Of a stretch of 11,671 nt of DNA, positions 1-6,435 are shown piece after piece. The DNA comes from DATIHQ01 sp035480535 (lineage in GTDB: Bacteria; Chlamydiota; Chlamydiia; Chlamydiales; SM23-39): NCBI GenBank assembly GCA_035480535.1, contig DATIHQ010000014.1, positions 1-11,671 of the forward strand, given 5' to 3'. Numbering within the stretch: the stretch's first letter is position 1; each line of letters opens with the position of its first letter. Position numbers and translations under genes: made by a program. The notes below the pieces were generated by a model. It worked only from the letters and a program-made list of their open reading frames with translations. It was not told the DNA's origin and searched no databases.

Positions 1-790
1 TAAGCTCTTCATATTTTCGGTTGAGGAATTCCTGGGTCACCTCGCGCCAATCTTTGACGATGACGATGGGCAGATTTTCGTAGAGCGGGTCGAGAGAGGA
101 TGTTTTCACGATCGGGTAGGAGCCGGCGTAGAGCGCTTCCCAGAGACGGTGGGTGTCGAGGCCATTGCCGCGGGGGCTGAGGACGAATTTAGAGGCGGCG
201 AGATCGGTGATGAAGTCGGGATAGGATTTTCGGCGCGCTGTGTAGGTGAAGGGAGTGCGGGCAAAGAGAGAGAGAACTTGGGAGCGCTCCGAGGGAAAGG
301 TATCTTTGTTGAAGTTGCAGTAGAGAAGATGGGTTTTTTCGAGATTTTTCGCTTTGGTTTCTTGCAGGAGTTCTCGATTCATCGGCTTCCAGTGACGATT
401 CTCGATGCCGATGGGAAGGGGGTGGAGTTTTGGATGCTCTGTATCATCTTTATTCTGCGTAAAGAAGGCGATGAGATGGGGATCGTCGAGGAGAAAGGCG
501 TAGCGGCCGGGAATGGCGTGATCGGTATTATGGACGATGAGAATGTAGGGCACTTGGATGCGAGGGTGGATTTGTTGGACGAATTCGCCTAAGAGATCGC
601 CATTGATGAACAGGGTGCTTCTCGGGCGCATCTCTTCGGGATTAAATGATTTGCTGATTTCATCGTAGGCGTAATCGCAGTGGGCGCGGAAGGTATCTCC
701 CGAAAGGAAGGGTTCGATGGGGTCGCGGTGTGGGATCCAGGGCACCGCCCACATCATCCAGGGGAGAAAAAGGAGGAGGAGTCTATTCAT
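1..790 (-). CDS. Exostosin-like (GT47-type) glycosyltransferase, 3' end cut by window edge
   Basis: The ORF starts at the ATG at 788-790 and stays open to the left edge, giving about 263 residues. By comparison with its paralog at the right edge, about 35 C-terminal residues are missing. The N-terminus MNRLLLLLFLPWMMWAVP looks like a signal peptide. Residues 200-228 carry the hallmark SKFVLSPRGNGLDTHR followed by LWEALYAGSYPIVK, which resembles the sugar-nucleotide-binding half of exostosin/RXYLT1-type GT-B enzymes; E218 is the likely donor-contacting glutamate. A likely role is transfer of a sugar from a nucleotide donor to a glycan, with donor and acceptor unknown. The ATG overlaps the end of the upstream GT11 gene by 8 nt and has no Shine-Dalgarno sequence, so translation is probably coupled. 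It is the last visible gene of the minus-strand operon. The family call is by motif recall; a broader GT-B assignment is the alternative. Confidence 0.75.
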   Translation of the reverse strand, partial: MNRLLLLFLPWMMWAVPWIPHRDPIEPFLSGDTFRAHCDYAYDEISKSFNPEEMRPRSTLFINGDLLGEFVQQIHPRIQVPYILIVHNTDHAIPGRYAFLLDDPHLIAFFTQNKDDTEHPKLHPLPIGIENRHWKPMNRELLQETKAKNLEKTHLLYCNFNKDTFPSERSQVLSLFARTPFTYTARRKSYPDFITDLAASKFVLSPRGNGLDTHRLWEALYAGSYPIVKTSSLDPLYENLPIVIVKDWREVTQEFLNRKYEEL

Positions 791-1688
791 AAATTGGCAA
801 GGGGGGTGAGGTTGAGGGCATGTCGATTTTTTCCCAGGTGTCGCAGAGGATGTCTGGGGGTGAGTGGAAGGCGATGAAGCCGACGAAGGGATTGCGGCAG
901 ATGACTCGCTTGTGTGGGTTCTCGTTTAGGTAGGCGGCCCACCAGCCAAAGGTGGAGTTGGCGATGATGATGTCTTTGCAGAGCGTGAGGAGGTAGAGAT
1001 CGAGGAAATAGTCGTCTGATTCAATGAAGATGAAGTTCCTGGGGATTTGCTGGAAGTGCTTTTTGCACCAGCCAATGTGGTCGGAGCAGACGATGAAGAG
1101 AGAGTCGGCATCGAATTTGTCGATGGCTTGGGTGTAGAAGTTGAGATCGGGGGGAAGGAATGCGGCGTAAAATTTGGGGTCGTGGTGGGTTCTGAGATAA
1201 TCTTCGTAGCCTGTTCTTACGTGAAGGCCGACGGTTTTGGGATGGGCGAGAAGGTCGGAGTAGCGCTTTTGGAGGGTTTGTTCGATTTCTGGGGGCATTT
1301 TGTAGATTTTCCGAATGAGAGTCTCATATTTCTTGAAGAACTTCTCCGATTGGAAATAACCGATGATTTCTCGATAGGGGCGATAGGGAATGGGCTCATA
1401 GGCGCCGCCGTCCTTTTGAATATAGTAGGAACTGGGGTGGAGGTTCGGGCTGGAGAGGCGATTGGGAATGCGGTGGAATAGGGTTCCAAAATTTTTATCT
1501 ATTCTCGTTTCTCCCCAATCGATGTCCCGGCCAAAATCGGGAAAACAAACTTTGCAGTGATTTTCTTGGGCAAGAGCAACGGCTGCGGCAACTTGAAACA
1601 TCTGATTGCCGAGTTGGCCGCGAAGACGCGCGATGACGAGGGCGTGGGCGCAAAGACAAGGGAGAAGCAGAAGGAGGAGTTTTCTCAT
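783..1688 (-). CDS. GT11 alpha-1,2-fucosyltransferase, signal-peptide bearing
   Basis: A protein of 301 residues, the usual size for bacterial GT11 enzymes, which move fucose from GDP-fucose to the 2-position of galactose (H-antigen type linkage). Visible hallmarks are RGQLGNQMF at residues 23-31, the LHVRTG motif with H156 and R158 for GDP-fucose binding, and NSTFGWWAAYLN from N244. The start at 1688 is preferred over one 36 nt upstream because GGAG lies 7 nt before it and the N-terminus then reads MRKLLLLLLPCLCAHA, a good signal peptide. The catalytic fold begins only about six residues after the predicted cleavage site. It lies 1 nt downstream of the GGRFGDN-family gene and overlaps the exostosin-like gene by 8 nt. 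The second GT11 gene of the operon is at 4376-5356. Exact linkage and acceptor cannot be read from sequence. Confidence 0.88.
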   Translation of the reverse strand: MRKLLLLLLPCLCAHALVIARLRGQLGNQMFQVAAAVALAQENHCKVCFPDFGRDIDWGETRIDKNFGTLFHRIPNRLSSPNLHPSSYYIQKDGGAYEPIPYRPYREIIGYFQSEKFFKKYETLIRKIYKMPPEIEQTLQKRYSDLLAHPKTVGLHVRTGYEDYLRTHHDPKFYAAFLPPDLNFYTQAIDKFDADSLFIVCSDHIGWCKKHFQQIPRNFIFIESDDYFLDLYLLTLCKDIIIANSTFGWWAAYLNENPHKRVICRNPFVGFIAFHSPPDILCDTWEKIDMPSTSPPLPIYE

Positions 1689-1689
1689 A

Positions 1690-2622
1690 TTATTTCTCCA
1701 TCGCTTTTTTATAGAGCTCTTCATTGACGATGAGGTCCACTTCGCGGATGATTGAGTTGGTGCCGCGGTGGACGAAGGTTTTGGGAGAATAGATCACGGC
1801 GTAGTCGTTGATGAGGGTGGCGGCGACGCTGAAGTTTGAGTAGGGGCGGATGATGGCATCAAATTTTAGGAGAGAGAAAAAGTCTTCGAGAACGAGGTCT
1901 TCGTAGTCGGTTTGAGGATCGCGGTAGTCGAGGATGGCATTGGGGTGTTTGGAGAGGACGTCTTTGAATTGGGCGGCGAGAGCGGGGCGATCGAGGGCGT
2001 CGGTGAAGAGATAGCAGTAGACGGGTTTGGTTTTGAAGAGCTCGAGGAGTTTGGCGAGGCCGTCGATGTAGAAGGGCAAGGCGGGAAATTTGAGGGGGTA
2101 GTAGCGACCGTGCGTTGTGGGGTCAAAGCGGCCGCCGTGGCGGATGTGGATGGCGATAGTGACGCGCTCAGAGGGAAGATCGAGGGTTTTGACGGGATAG
2201 CGGGGCGCGATCATTTCGCGAACGGCTTTGCGGAAGGTGGGATCTTTCCAGTTGGGATAGAAATAGCCGTAGGGAAGGCCGAGGTCGCTGCGGCCTGCGC
2301 GGAGCTCGTGAGGATCTTCGGGAAAATAGGGAACGATGTAGAGGGTGGAGAGAGAGGAAGGGAGAATGTGGAAATCCCTTTCGACGCGGGTTGTGAGCTG
2401 AAAGGATTGGGAGCCTTCGTAGAGGATTTCTTTTTCGCTGAGGATGAGTTTGGAGGAGTAGTTAAAGGGAACGTAGAGAAAGGGAAGGTCATTTTTATAG
2501 GCGATCCATTTTCCGTGGAGGTAGGCGATGAGGTTATCGCCAAAGCGGCCGCCGCTGAGCTGATAAGTGACAGCCGATTGAGCAAAGAGCGCTGAAGTGA
2601 AGAAGATCAGAAACCATCTCAT
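1690..2622 (-). CDS. GGRFGDN-family putative fucosyltransferase-like glycosyltransferase (paralog A)
   Basis: A protein of 310 residues with signal peptide MRWFLIFFTSALFAQS. I do not recognise a named family, but its layout parallels GT11 and O-fucosyltransferase-type GT-B enzymes: a glycine-rich first loop SGGRFGDNL (residues 23-31) where GT11 has GQLGNQM, an AIHIRHGG segment with H159 and R161 where GT11 has HVR, and a late DFFSLLKFDAIIRPYSNFS segment ending at S262-N263 where GT11 has the NSTF motif. A GDP-sugar-dependent transferase is therefore a reasonable inference. A clear paralog lies at 7313-8215 in the divergent operon. The start at 2622 is chosen because a GGAG lies 8 nt upstream and the ATG overlaps the preceding TGA (ATGA). 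An ATG at 2763 would add a basic, unlikely leader. Whether it is catalytically active is not known. Confidence 0.72.
   Translation of the reverse strand: MRWFLIFFTSALFAQSAVTYQLSGGRFGDNLIAYLHGKWIAYKNDLPFLYVPFNYSSKLILSEKEILYEGSQSFQLTTRVERDFHILPSSLSTLYIVPYFPEDPHELRAGRSDLGLPYGYFYPNWKDPTFRKAVREMIAPRYPVKTLDLPSERVTIAIHIRHGGRFDPTTHGRYYPLKFPALPFYIDGLAKLLELFKTKPVYCYLFTDALDRPALAAQFKDVLSKHPNAILDYRDPQTDYEDLVLEDFFSLLKFDAIIRPYSNFSVAATLINDYAVIYSPKTFVHRGTNSIIREVDLIVNEELYKKAMEK
1696..1699 (-). promoter_or_regulatory. Ribosome binding site deciding the 1688 start
   Basis: GGAG on the minus strand, 7 nt before the ATG at 1686-1688, within the last codons of the upstream gene. It supports the shorter start of the GT11 gene over the ATG at 1724, which lacks both a good site and a signal-peptide-like start. 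Confidence 0.65.
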
Positions 2623-3371
2623 AGCGCGTTCTCCGGGCGGTAGGCGGAGAGGCTCCAGCGATATTTCACGAGTTCGGAGAAGATGACGGCGGTGTGGGAG
2701 GTTCTCCTGTAGGCGTCGACATTGAACTGGACGTCCCGATCTGCGGGGAGGCAATCTTCCCAATGAAGCGTTCGGATAAGTTTTCGGAGAACGCAGACAT
2801 TGCCGTGGTGGATGCGGATGCGTTGGAGGATGAGGGGGGAATTGTTGAGCGCATCGACGCTTCGAAAATGATACATTTGGATCGTTGCGGGGTCGTAGGG
2901 GGTAAATTCGTCTGTGTCGGGGAGCCAGGCGTGGATGAGGTGGTCGAGCTGATAGTGCTCGAAGAGATATTTGACGATTTCGACGCGCTGGGGATGAGGT
3001 AGGTCATCGGCGTCTTGGCAGATGAGGAGATCGGCTTTGGATTTCATGCAGGCGAAATTGCGATTGGCGCCGGCAGATCTGCGCGCGGAGTGGCGGTGGA
3101 TGGTGAGAGCGAAGGGCCAGGGGCCTTTTTCGAGAGTGTCGATGTCCGTGGAATTGAGGAGGTCGACTTCAGAGAGGGAAATGGCGATCTCATCGGGAAG
3201 AAGAGTTTGATGTTGATAGGCTTCGAGCAGCGGGCGGAGGTGTTTGAAATGGCAGGCGGCGCAGGGAATGATGATGCTTGTCGTAAGCGGCGCGTCAGAC
3301 CAACGGGGAAGGATTTGAGAAAAGAGACTAATCGTACAGGAGAAGAATAGAAAGAGGAGGATTTTCTTCAT
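2619..3371 (-). CDS. GT2-type (GT-A) glycosyltransferase, signal-peptide bearing
   Basis: A protein of 250 residues with N-terminal segment MKKILLFLFFSCTISLFSQ. The GT-A nucleotide-binding start appears as TTSIIIPCAACHFKHLRPLLEAY, followed by a conserved SAGANRNFA and then ICQDADDLPHP with D120-A-D122-D123 as the metal and nucleotide-sugar binding DxD motif. After that come an acceptor-side WEDCLPADRDVQF segment and a short C-terminus without membrane helices. Expected reaction is transfer of a sugar from a nucleotide donor with inversion; donor and acceptor are unknown. It is at the short end for GT2 enzymes. It starts in an ATGA overlap with the methyltransferase-like gene (AAGG about 9 nt upstream) and ends in an ATGA overlap with the GGRFGDN gene, so it sits in the middle of a tightly coupled operon. 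Confidence 0.85.
   Translation of the reverse strand: MKKILLFLFFSCTISLFSQILPRWSDAPLTTSIIIPCAACHFKHLRPLLEAYQHQTLLPDEIAISLSEVDLLNSTDIDTLEKGPWPFALTIHRHSARRSAGANRNFACMKSKADLLICQDADDLPHPQRVEIVKYLFEHYQLDHLIHAWLPDTDEFTPYDPATIQMYHFRSVDALNNSPLILQRIRIHHGNVCVLRKLIRTLHWEDCLPADRDVQFNVDAYRRTSHTAVIFSELVKYRWSLSAYRPENAL
2631..2634 (-). promoter_or_regulatory. Ribosome binding site deciding the 2622 start
   Basis: GGAG on the minus strand, 8 nt before the ATG at 2620-2622, inside the end of the GT2 gene. It favours this start and a signal-peptide N-terminus over the ATG at 2763. Confidence 0.65.
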
Positions 3372-4375
3372 CGAAGTAACCTTTTTGCTTCAAAAAAGTT
3401 GGGGACAATTTGGAGGATGCGCTCGGCGAGCTCGCGAGCGGCTTCATGATCGCCAAGACGGAAGAGGCAGTCGGCGAGATACCAATCGACACGCCAATGG
3501 GGATAGCCAAGCGCGCGGACGCGCTGAAAAATTTGAGAGGCTTCCCAAAAGTGACTCTTGCCCATCTCGATGAGTCCTTTCCAGAGAAGAAGGTGGACCG
3601 TGATCGCGCCTTCTGTCGGGTCAGCGCGTACGAAATACATCAATTTGTCGAATTCTCTGGATTCTGGGAGATTGGCGAAGCGGCGGATGGTTTTCTCGGC
3701 GGTGAGAACGGCGTCGATGGAATCTCCTTCTCCAAAGAGACGGCTGATTGTACAGGCCTTGACTAATTCAGAGGGGGTAGCTGCGTCTCCTAAATAGGCA
3801 ATCGCCATGTCGCCGAGGATCCAAAATTGATAGGCAGGATTGATCTCCAAAATCTTTTGCTGGATCCATTTGAGCGAGGGATATTTCCCATATTCAGGAT
3901 AATCGGGAGGGAGATTGTGGAAATGGCGGATGTCATCGATCAGAATCACTCCCTCTTTCAATCCGCTCTGGCGAATCGCTTCGAGCTCTTCGCGAATCGG
4001 CATGGTGTTTGCCGAATCCCCGCTGCACCAGTGGGCATCGAGCCAGAAAAGAATTTTGCCGCGGATTGCGGGGATCACTTCTGCCAAAAAGGTAGGCGAA
4101 TCTCCTTCAGCGGCATGGACATTGGAGAGCGATTTAAGGCGCTTTTGGGCATCAAGGAAAGGGATATGTCCGAGTTCGACGGTGTAGACTTCCTTGAAAT
4201 AGCGGGAGCTGAGCACTGCAGTATCTCCCACCCAAGTGCCTGTCTCTACCAGCGTATCGACGCCGAACGAGGTAATGAGAAATTGCATGAGCGGCGCATC
4301 GAGATGTTGGCTCTTCAGCGTGAGCGTCGTCGCCGAGAGGGAGATGGAGAAAAGAAGGAAGAAAATAATTCTCAT
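3368..4375 (-). CDS. SAM-dependent methyltransferase-like protein with C-terminal TPR-like helices
   Basis: A protein of 335 residues with leader MRIIFFLLFSISLSATT. Residues about 39-68 look like motif I of a class I methyltransferase (VETGTWVGDTA, then VYTVEL, with E67 as the likely acidic ribose contact). FWLDAHW (D113) and VILIDDI (D147-D148) match later strands of the fold, as in methyltransferases near polysaccharide genes. From about residue 255 the sequence becomes helical repeats ending WYLADCLFRLGDHEAAR plus ILQIVPNFFEAKRLL, typical of TPR units. A possible role is O-methylation of a sugar, with the TPR part binding a partner; both are inference. The ATG directly follows the stop of the upstream GT11 gene with no spacing and no Shine-Dalgarno. 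A SAM enzyme with an export signal is odd, because SAM is cytosolic. The fold call is firmer than the activity. Confidence 0.72.
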   Translation of the reverse strand: MRIIFFLLFSISLSATTLTLKSQHLDAPLMQFLITSFGVDTLVETGTWVGDTAVLSSRYFKEVYTVELGHIPFLDAQKRLKSLSNVHAAEGDSPTFLAEVIPAIRGKILFWLDAHWCSGDSANTMPIREELEAIRQSGLKEGVILIDDIRHFHNLPPDYPEYGKYPSLKWIQQKILEINPAYQFWILGDMAIAYLGDAATPSELVKACTISRLFGEGDSIDAVLTAEKTIRRFANLPESREFDKLMYFVRADPTEGAITVHLLLWKGLIEMGKSHFWEASQIFQRVRALGYPHWRVDWYLADCLFRLGDHEAARELAERILQIVPNFFEAKRLLR

Positions 4376-5356
4376 TTAAAAGTGCCAGTCTGTTTTTTTT
4401 AGTTTGATCCAGCCGTCGGGAATGGTGTCGTTTTCGGTGAGATCGTTCCAGGTGTCGGCGATGATGACTTTCTTGTGGGGATTGGGATTGAGCCACGCTG
4501 CCCACCAGGAAAATGTCGATTCGGGCGAGATGATCTGATGGTCGCAGAGCATCATGAGGTAAAAGTCGATGTGCGCGGGGTTGTCTTCAATGAATGTCAC
4601 TTTGCGCGCTGAGCGGGGAAAGCGGAGTTTCGTCCATTGCATGGCGTCAGAAAAGACGAGAAAGTGGGTGTTGGGGGGAAAGAGATTCATCGCCTGGGTG
4701 AAATAGCCCCAGCCGCTGCCGCCGATGCCTTTGAATCTGGGATCGCGATGGTCGGGGATGAAGGTGCGCACATGGACTGCAACGGTGGGGTTTTGGAGGA
4801 GGTGGCCATATTTGGCTCGAATTTCCGCGAGGATTTCGGGAGTGGGTGCAAAGAGCTCGCGGATGAGCGGGGCGTGGGGGAGGAAATATTTTTCACTTTC
4901 GTAGTGGCCATAGATGCAGAGGTTTTTCCCTTTTTCGTAGGGAATTGGGGCATAGATATTGGAATGGATCCGATCGTGATAAGCTTCAAATTGCACGTCG
5001 GGGGGAAAGGATTCCTGATTGAGGCGATGGAGAATGTAGGGGGCGTTGATGGGGGCATCGCGCGCTTGGGCAATGTTGGGAAAGCGGGCCTCGCAGCCAT
5101 GGTCGAGCGCAAAGGAGAGGGCAGCGGCGATCTGGAACATCTGATTGCCAAGCTGCCCATTCAGATAGCAGGAAACATATTCCTGCGAATGGAGGGAGCC
5201 GACAGACAAGAAGGTTATCACTCCCGCTAGAAAAATTTTACCACCGAGAACACCGAGAGCACAGAGGTGGGGAAGCCCCGCACCCCAAAATAAATATTTC
5301 TTGCGCGCATCGCGCCTCGGTGCTCTCGGTGGTTTATTCTTCACAGCGATTCGCAT
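4376..5356 (-). CDS. GT11 alpha-1,2-fucosyltransferase with N-terminus encoded by an inserted repeat
   Basis: Hallmarks of GT11 are all present: NGQLGNQMF at residues 66-74, AVHVRTF with H195 and R197, and PESTFSWWAAWLNP around S280. The expected reaction is GDP-fucose to galactose in alpha-1,2 linkage. As drawn from the only in-frame ATG it has 326 residues, but residues about 8-39 are translated from a 94-bp inverted-repeat element. They form a basic leader (PPRAPRRDARKK) unlike the other signal peptides. The original signal peptide is probably the stretch KIFLAGVITFLSVGSLHSQ. A GTG at 5219-5221 (residue 46) would give a 281-residue protein, though the GGGAG before it touches the start codon. 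The ATG overlaps the end of the GT10 gene by 16 nt. The family is secure and the start is not. Confidence 0.85.
   Translation of the reverse strand: MRIAVKNKPPRAPRRDARKKYLFWGAGLPHLCALGVLGGKIFLAGVITFLSVGSLHSQEYVSCYLNGQLGNQMFQIAAALSFALDHGCEARFPNIAQARDAPINAPYILHRLNQESFPPDVQFEAYHDRIHSNIYAPIPYEKGKNLCIYGHYESEKYFLPHAPLIRELFAPTPEILAEIRAKYGHLLQNPTVAVHVRTFIPDHRDPRFKGIGGSGWGYFTQAMNLFPPNTHFLVFSDAMQWTKLRFPRSARKVTFIEDNPAHIDFYLMMLCDHQIISPESTFSWWAAWLNPNPHKKVIIADTWNDLTENDTIPDGWIKLKKTDWHF
5240..5333. repeat. 94-bp imperfect inverted-repeat (REP/MITE-like) element
   Basis: The left arm begins ACCACCGAGAACACCGAG (5240-5257). The reverse complement of the right arm begins ACCACCGAGAGCACCGAG (ending at 5333), a match of 17 of 18 bases. 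The left arm also holds short direct 9-mer units of the form ACCGAGARC. Between the arms are smaller palindromes (GGGGAAGCCCC near 5269-5279 and GCGCGCATCGCGC near 5303-5315). There is no ORF of its own. Similar CACCGAGAACACCGAG-type repeats recur in many environmental Gram-negative genomes, to my recollection. It lies where the GT11 gene starts and is read in frame by it. As RNA it would form a long hairpin inside the operon, which could stall ribosomes or polymerase. Confidence 0.8.
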
Positions 5357-6345
5357 TGCCGGATCTCATGTAAAAAGGTGTTGACGAAGTGCTCGATCGT
5401 GAAGAGCTTGGCCTGCGGATTTGTGGCAAAGTAGTTGCGAATGGCCGCGATGTAGCGGTCGTAGTCTTTTTTCTTCATCATTCTGAGAAAGCGGTAGAGA
5501 TCGGAGGTGTCGCCAAAGTCGCGCCGGTCAATGAAACACTCCTTGGGCACAAAATCGGTGATGTTCGATGCGCCCCAATAGATGGGGACGCAGCCGGCAA
5601 TCATCGAGTCGAAGATCTTTTCGGTGATGTAGCCGGGGCAATCTCTGAGATTTTCATAACAGAAGCTATAGCGGTAGTTCTTGAGTACTTCCCACTTGCT
5701 TTCGATTGTCCCACGCCAGTTGGGCATCCCCTCCCAGCCAGACCCATAGAGATCAAACCCTTGGATCTGCCGGATGCCAAAAAAACGGATCACATTGATC
5801 CTCTCGGGATAGAGGGAAAGGGGGTTTTCTGAATCTTTATGACCTGCAATGAGGGCGCAGAATTTCTTCTGGGAAAAGTCGGGGATGTTTTGGATCATCT
5901 CCATGCGCGGCTGCACGTAGTAGAAGGGAAAGAAGCGCTTCCCATCGACCATGTTGTGCGCAAGGGTGAAGACTTTAGTGAAGGCGTCGCCGAGATCGTC
6001 GCGATACATGTGGGGCATGACGAGGGGCGATTCAAAGAGCATGAGAAAACTTTTCTTGGGGAAACGCTTGAGCTGCTCCAAGAGATAGGGATCGTCATGC
6101 GTGATGACGAGAATGGCAGCCACGTCTTGAGGATCTTCTGCGGCCAGCTCGCGGCCCATGGTATATTTCACCGTATAGCCCGCTTTTTCTAATGTTTCTC
6201 TTAAGACGAAAAAGGGTTTTGCGCATTCATCGCGGTAACCGTGGGGGTCGAAGAAAAGCTTATCTTTATCCAATCCGCCGATCGGCGTGATGTAGACTGT
6301 TTTTGCAAAAAGAGCAGAGCAATATAAAAAGATGAACCATTTCAT
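5341..6345 (-). CDS. GT10 alpha-1,3/4-fucosyltransferase, signal-peptide bearing
   Basis: A protein of 334 residues. The diagnostic GT10 donor-binding region is very clear: YRYSFCYENLRDCPGYITEK, then IFDSMIAGCVPIYWGA, with E231 and N232 in the FxFEN-like part and T241-E242-K243. These enzymes move fucose from GDP-fucose to the 3- (or 4-) position of GlcNAc, as in Lewis-type epitopes of Helicobacter pylori. The leader MKWFIFLYCSALFAK looks like a signal peptide, and the fold starts right after it (TVYITPIGG). The C-terminus lacks the heptad repeats and amphipathic membrane helix of the H. pylori enzymes. It is the first gene of the minus-strand operon. Just upstream of the ATG is a pyrimidine-rich CCTCCTTCACCTTT, so there is no Shine-Dalgarno sequence. 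Confidence 0.92.
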   Translation of the reverse strand: MKWFIFLYCSALFAKTVYITPIGGLDKDKLFFDPHGYRDECAKPFFVLRETLEKAGYTVKYTMGRELAAEDPQDVAAILVITHDDPYLLEQLKRFPKKSFLMLFESPLVMPHMYRDDLGDAFTKVFTLAHNMVDGKRFFPFYYVQPRMEMIQNIPDFSQKKFCALIAGHKDSENPLSLYPERINVIRFFGIRQIQGFDLYGSGWEGMPNWRGTIESKWEVLKNYRYSFCYENLRDCPGYITEKIFDSMIAGCVPIYWGASNITDFVPKECFIDRRDFGDTSDLYRFLRMMKKKDYDRYIAAIRNYFATNPQAKLFTIEHFVNTFLHEIRQCESL

Positions 6346-6435
6346 AAAGGTGAAGGAGGTTATCAGTTCATTTTTTGGGGAGCAACTAAAATTTTTGATT
6401 GGCGATTAAATCGGATCTTTGTAAAACTGCTCGCC
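6346..6435. promoter_or_regulatory. Divergent intergenic region, likely back-to-back promoters
   Basis: The 90 bp separate two divergently transcribed operons and must hold the start signals of both, unless transcription enters from elsewhere. The middle is AT-rich (CTAAAATTTTTGATT at 6386-6400). TTGATT at 6395-6400 is a possible plus-strand -35, but no convincing -10 lies 17 bp on. CGATTAAATCG (6403-6413) is a small palindrome with 5-bp arms that could be an operator half-site. Neither operon has a recognisable Shine-Dalgarno here. AAGGAGGTTATC at 6353-6364 reads like a strong ribosome site on the plus strand, but no start codon follows it. Confidence 0.4.

Noticed and set aside
149..592. 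147-residue plus-strand ORF
   Set aside because: Antisense to the edge-cut exostosin-like gene, which has a recognisable family motif and a paralog.
1912..2595. 227-residue plus-strand ORF inside the GGRFGDN gene
   Set aside because: It is antisense to a well-supported gene, rich in G, E, V and D as expected from reading the complement of a C-rich gene, and matches no family I know.
5240..5333. Possible transcription terminator
   Set aside because: The arms are far apart, there is no U-tract, and it lies within a reading frame in the middle of an operon; a mobile palindromic repeat fits better.
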